This document shows, piece by piece, positions 60,614-64,000 of a stretch of DNA of 64,000 nt. The position numbers were made by a program, and so were the translations under genes. Source of the stretch: Streptomyces sp. BHT-5-2 (lineage in GTDB: Bacteria; Actinomycetota; Actinomycetes; Streptomycetales; Streptomycetaceae); NCBI RefSeq assembly GCF_019774615.1, contig NZ_CP081497.1:248001-312000 (forward strand). The letters are read 5' to 3'. Under the pieces are notes generated by a model. It saw only the letters and a list, made by a program, of their open reading frames with translations. It was not told where the DNA came from and did not search any database. Position 1 is the first letter of the stretch; the number at the start of each line of letters is the position of its first letter.

Positions 60614-63600
60614 ATGTCGTCGCCCCTTCTCGAATCGTCCTTCGAGCCGTCAGAATCCATCCCCCCGGGGGCTGTCTACCGCACCGCCGGCACCCCGGCC
60701 CCGCGAACCCTGCTCGACGTGCTCGATGCCACCGCCGCCGCACACCCCCAGGCGATCGCCTTGGACACGGGCTCCGAAGTGCTCACCTACCGTGACCTGT
60801 GCACCGAGGCCGAGCGCCGCGCACGGCAGCTCAGGGACCGCGGAATCGGTCCCGGCGACCGGGTAGGAGTCCGTGTGCCCTCCGGGACCTCCGAGCTGTA
60901 CCTGTCCATCCTCGCCGTCCTGCGCAGCGGAGCGGCCTACGTACCGGTCGACGCCGACGACCCCGACGAGCGGGCCGCCACCGTCTTCCGCGAGGCCGCC
61001 GTCTGCGCCGTCCTGGGCCCCGACGGCCCGCTGCCCGGCCCGGCCCGGCCCGCCGGGGCGCCGCGCGCCCCGGGCCTCCAGGACGACGCCTGGATCATCT
61101 TCACCTCCGGCTCGACCGGCGCCCCCAAGGGCGTGGCGGTCAGCCACCGCTCCGCCGCCGCCTTCGTCGACGCCGAGGCCGGACTGTTCTGCCAGGACCG
61201 GCCGCTGGGGCCCGGCGACCGGGTGCTGGCCGGGCTGTCCGTCGCCTTCGACGCCTCCTGCGAGGAGATGTGGCTCGCCTGGCGGCACGGCGCCTGCCTG
61301 GTTCCCGCCCCCCGCTCGCTGGTCCGGGCCGGCCACGAACTCGGCCCGTGGCTGGTCGAACGCGGTATCACCGTGGTCTCCACAGTTCCCACCCTCGCCG
61401 CACTGTGGCCGGACGAGGCGATGCACCGGGTCCGGCTGCTGATCGTCGGCGGCGAGTCCTGCCCCGCCGGGCTCGTCGACCGCTTCGCCGGCCCCGGCCG
61501 CGAGATGTGGAACACCTACGGCCCGACCGAGACCACCGTCGTCGCCTGCGCCGCCCGCCTCCTGCCGGGGGAGCCGGTCCGCATCGGCCTGCCCCTGGAG
61601 GGCTGGCAGCTCGCCGTCGTCGACCCGGCCGGCCGGCCGGTGCCGTACGGCGCGGAGGGCGAGCTGCTGATCGGCGGCGTGGGCATCGCCCGCTACCTCG
61701 ACCCGGCCAAGGACGCCGAGCGCTTCCGGCCCGACGGCGTGCTGGACACCGCCCGCGCCTACCGCACCGGCGACCTGGTCCGCGCCGAACCCGGGGGCCT
61801 GCTCTTCGTCGGACGCGCCGACGACCAGATCAAACTCGGCGGCCGCCGGATCGAGCTGGGCGAGATCGACGCCGCCCTGGCCGAGCTGCCCGGCGTCCGC
61901 GGCGCCGCCGCGGCCGTCCAGACCACCCCGGCCGGCACCCAGGTCCTGGTCGGCTACATCGTCCCCGACCGGCGCACCGCCGACGGCTCCAGCTTCCAGC
62001 AGGACAAGGCCCGCGCGTTGCTCCAGGAACGGCTGCCGGCACAGCTGGTGCCCGTCCTGGCCGAGGTCGAGAGCCTGCCCACCAGGACCTCCGGCAAGGT
62101 CGACCGCAAGGCGCTGCCCTGGCCGCTGCCGGCCGCCCCGGCCGACGCCGACGCCAGCGACCCGGCCGCGGCCCTGCACGGCACCGCCGCCCGCCTCGCC
62201 GGGATCTGGACCGACCTCCTCGGCGTCCGCCCCGGCCCGGACAGCGACTTCGTCGCCCTCGGCGGCACCAGCCTCGTCGCCGCCCGGATGGCGTCCCGGC
62301 TGCGCGTCCACCACCCCGGCGTCTCGGTCGCCGACCTCTACCGCCACCCGGTGCTGCGCGACATGGCCGAGCACCTGGACTCGCTCGGCGGCCCGGTGGA
62401 CGAGGTCCGCCCGGTCCGCCCCGTCCCGCGTCGCACCGCGGTCGTCCAACTCCTCGTCCAGACCGGCCTGTACGGCATCGCCGGGCTGCGCGGGCTCGTC
62501 GGGCTGGCGCTCGCGGACAACGTCCTCGGCTGGCTCGCCCCGCAGGTCTGGGCCCCGCACACCGCCTGGTGGCTGATCATCGTCGGCTGGGTGGTGCTCT
62601 ACAGCGCCCCGATGCGCTGCGCCCTGGGCGCGCTCGCCGCCCGGATGCTCGCCGGTTCCATCCGGCCGGGCGCCCACCCGCGCGGCGGCGCCACCCATCT
62701 GCGCCTGTGGACCGCCGAACGCGTGGTCGCCGCCTTCGGCGTCCCGTCCCTGCTCGGCACGCCCTGGGCGCGGCTGTACGCCCGGACGCTGGGCTGCGCC
62801 ACCGGGCGCGACGTGGCGCTGCACACCATGCCGCCGGTCACCGGCCTCGCCGAACTCGGCGACGGCTGCAGCGTCGAACCGGAGGCCGACATCTCCGGCT
62901 GGTGGCTCGACGGCGACACCCTGCACGTCGGCACGGTCCGGATCGGCGCCGGGGCCCGGGTCGCCCACCGCAGCATGCTGATGCCCGGCGCCGTCGTCGG
63001 CCGGGACGCCGAACTCGCCGCCGGCGGCTGCCTGGACGGCGAGATCCCCGACGGTGCCTGCTGGACCGGCTCCCCGGCCCGCCCCGCCGGCGCCGCCGAG
63101 CGGATGGCCGGCGCCGCCTGGCCCGCCCCCGAGCGGCGGCGCTCGCGCCGCTGGACCGCCGCCTACGCGCTCGCCCTGTTGGGCCTGCCGCTGCTGGCCC
63201 TGCTCTCCGCCGCCCCCGCACTGGTCGGCGTGTACTTCCTGCTCCGTGACAGCGGCACCCTGGGGACCGCCGCGGTCCGCCTGCTGGTGGCCGCACCGGT
63301 CTTCACGCTCCTCACCACCGGCTGCTCGATCCTGGTGACCGCCGGCACGGTCCGGCTCCTCGGCCGCGGCATCAAGCCCGGCCTGCACCCGGCCGGCGGC
63401 GGCGTCGCCTGGCGCGCCTGGCTGGTGACCCGCCTCCTGGACGGCGCCCGCGGCAGCCTCTTCCCGCTCTACGCCAGCCTCGGCACCCCGCACTGGCTGC
63501 GGCTGCTCGGTGCCAAGGTCGGCAAGCACGCCGAGATCTCCACCGTGCTGCCGCTGCCCTCCCTGCTGCACGTCGAGGACGGCGCCTTCCTCGCCGACGA

Positions 63601-64000
63601 CACCCTCGTCGCCCCCTACGAACTCCGCGGCGGATGGCTGCGGTTGGGCACCGTCCGGATCGGCCGCCGGGCCTTCGTCGGCAACTCCGGCATCGTCGAC
63701 CCCGGCCACGACGTCCCCGACCACAGCCTGGTCGGCGTGCTCTCCAACGCGCCCGCCGACGGCGAACCGGGGATGTCCTGGCTGGGCCGCCCCGCCATGC
63801 CGCTGCCCCGGGTGGCGGCCCAGGCCGACCCGGCGCGCACCTTCGCCCCGCCGCGCCGGCTGGTCCTGGCCCGCGCCGCCGTGGAAATGTGCCGGGTGCT
63901 GCCCCTGATGTGCGGAGTGGCCCTCGCCGAGGGCGTGTTCCTCACCGAACAGGACGCCTTCACCCACGGCGGCCTCGGCCTCGCGGCGCTGATCGGCGCC
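60614..64000 (+). CDS. Pls/PosA-type NRPS (epsilon-poly-L-lysine synthetase-like), 3' truncated
   Basis: The visible 1129 residues carry an adenylation domain (about 25-500; FTSGSTGAPKG at 163, NTYGPTE at 300, Lys495) and a thiolation domain (Ser553 in LGGTSLV). From about 605 onward pairs of membrane helices alternate with soluble segments that resemble left-handed beta-helix acetyltransferase-like folds. This A-T-membrane layout, without condensation or thioesterase domains, is typical of epsilon-poly-L-lysine synthetase and relatives, which make cationic homopolymers. The hand-read specificity residues D-A-E-T-I-G-T-V-V-K include Glu at the third position, suiting a basic amino acid such as lysine. 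The gene runs off the window, so the last part of the C-terminal region is unseen. Confidence 0.85.
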   Translation, partial: MSSPLLESSFEPSESIPPGAVYRTAGTPAPRTLLDVLDATAAAHPQAIALDTGSEVLTYRDLCTEAERRARQLRDRGIGPGDRVGVRVPSGTSELYLSILAVLRSGAAYVPVDADDPDERAATVFREAAVCAVLGPDGPLPGPARPAGAPRAPGLQDDAWIIFTSGSTGAPKGVAVSHRSAAAFVDAEAGLFCQDRPLGPGDRVLAGLSVAFDASCEEMWLAWRHGACLVPAPRSLVRAGHELGPWLVERGITVVSTVPTLAALWPDEAMHRVRLLIVGGESCPAGLVDRFAGPGREMWNTYGPTETTVVACAARLLPGEPVRIGLPLEGWQLAVVDPAGRPVPYGAEGELLIGGVGIARYLDPAKDAERFRPDGVLDTARAYRTGDLVRAEPGGLLFVGRADDQIKLGGRRIELGEIDAALAELPGVRGAAAAVQTTPAGTQVLVGYIVPDRRTADGSSFQQDKARALLQERLPAQLVPVLAEVESLPTRTSGKVDRKALPWPLPAAPADADASDPAAALHGTAARLAGIWTDLLGVRPGPDSDFVALGGTSLVAARMASRLRVHHPGVSVADLYRHPVLRDMAEHLDSLGGPVDEVRPVRPVPRRTAVVQLLVQTGLYGIAGLRGLVGLALADNVLGWLAPQVWAPHTAWWLIIVGWVVLYSAPMRCALGALAARMLAGSIRPGAHPRGGATHLRLWTAERVVAAFGVPSLLGTPWARLYARTLGCATGRDVALHTMPPVTGLAELGDGCSVEPEADISGWWLDGDTLHVGTVRIGAGARVAHRSMLMPGAVVGRDAELAAGGCLDGEIPDGACWTGSPARPAGAAERMAGAAWPAPERRRSRRWTAAYALALLGLPLLALLSAAPALVGVYFLLRDSGTLGTAAVRLLVAAPVFTLLTTGCSILVTAGTVRLLGRGIKPGLHPAGGGVAWRAWLVTRLLDGARGSLFPLYASLGTPHWLRLLGAKVGKHAEISTVLPLPSLLHVEDGAFLADDTLVAPYELRGGWLRLGTVRIGRRAFVGNSGIVDPGHDVPDHSLVGVLSNAPADGEPGMSWLGRPAMPLPRVAAQADPARTFAPPRRLVLARAAVEMCRVLPLMCGVALAEGVFLTEQDAFTHGGLGLAALIGA

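Noticed and set aside
60650..63967. Minus-strand frame of over 1,100 codons at the right edge
   Set aside because: The plus strand encodes an A-T-membrane NRPS with intact core motifs; the minus frame is low-complexity Gly/Ala/Arg.
1..64000. CRISPR arrays, tRNA and rRNA genes
   Set aside because: No spaced direct repeats of CRISPR type were seen (the only tandem repeats are contiguous 9- and 15-bp units), and I found no convincing tRNA T-arm/anticodon arrangement or rRNA sequence by reading.

Overview
This is high-GC (about 70% or more) actinobacterial DNA, almost certainly from a Streptomyces or Kitasatospora chromosome. The evidence is dense G/C-ending codons, many GTG starts, TGATG/GTGA translational couplings, and typical streptomycete families: an RsbU-like phosphatase, a DUF2510 protein, an F420-type nitroreductase, a DUF5997/LysR-like pair and a secreted GH18 chitinase. 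No rRNA, tRNA or CRISPR array was seen.

The main feature is a compact PKS-NRPS operon on the minus strand (14125 down to 2081). In transcription order it encodes an ACP-KS-AT-AT-ACP-C megasynthase, an A-PCP protein, a free-standing ketosynthase-like cyclase, a cytochrome P450, an MbtH-like protein and a formyltransferase. The first five match the order of salinosporamide genes salA-E (gamma-lactam-beta-lactone proteasome inhibitors). With the formyltransferase the set matches the lactacystin genes lctABCDEF as I remember them. The proposed logic is as follows: formyl-CoA made by LctF is loaded by AT1; KS and AT2 add a (methyl)malonyl unit to give a semialdehyde thioester; the C domain joins it to an A-domain amino acid (leucine in lactacystin) that LctD hydroxylates at the beta carbon; LctC cyclises and releases the bicycle. 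There is no thioesterase. A 1.3-kb regulatory gap and a divergent DHA2-type MFS exporter (15444-16790) flank the operon.

Left of the operon are a truncated hydrolase, a small membrane protein and a broken DedA gene. Right of it (17-31 kb) are a leuS remnant, a ketopantoate-reductase-like gene, a D-Ala-D-Ala ligase-like gene, a VWA protein, small oxidoreductases, the DUF5997/LysR-like pair, a chitinase with its promoter palindrome, TetR and MerR regulators with visible operators, a decayed patch containing a CHAT-domain remnant, a second P450 and an RraA-like gene.

From 31 to 56 kb the content is mostly conserved streptomycete genes: RsbU and PP2C phosphatases, a site-2 protease with CBS domains, an aromatic amino acid hydroxylase, an orphan sugar-binding lipoprotein, Lrp, a GH3 glucosidase, a FUSC membrane protein, a lactonase, a BadF-type kinase, Ung, an Old Yellow Enzyme with a divergent ArsR, and an FprA-like reductase.

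The right end (56-64 kb) holds a TetR gene, a decayed IS30 transposase, an mgtC/sapB gene behind a probable M-box magnesium riboswitch with a Pro/His-rich leader ORF, a channel-like membrane protein, and the 5' 3.4 kb of a Pls (epsilon-poly-L-lysine synthetase)-type NRPS cut by the window edge.
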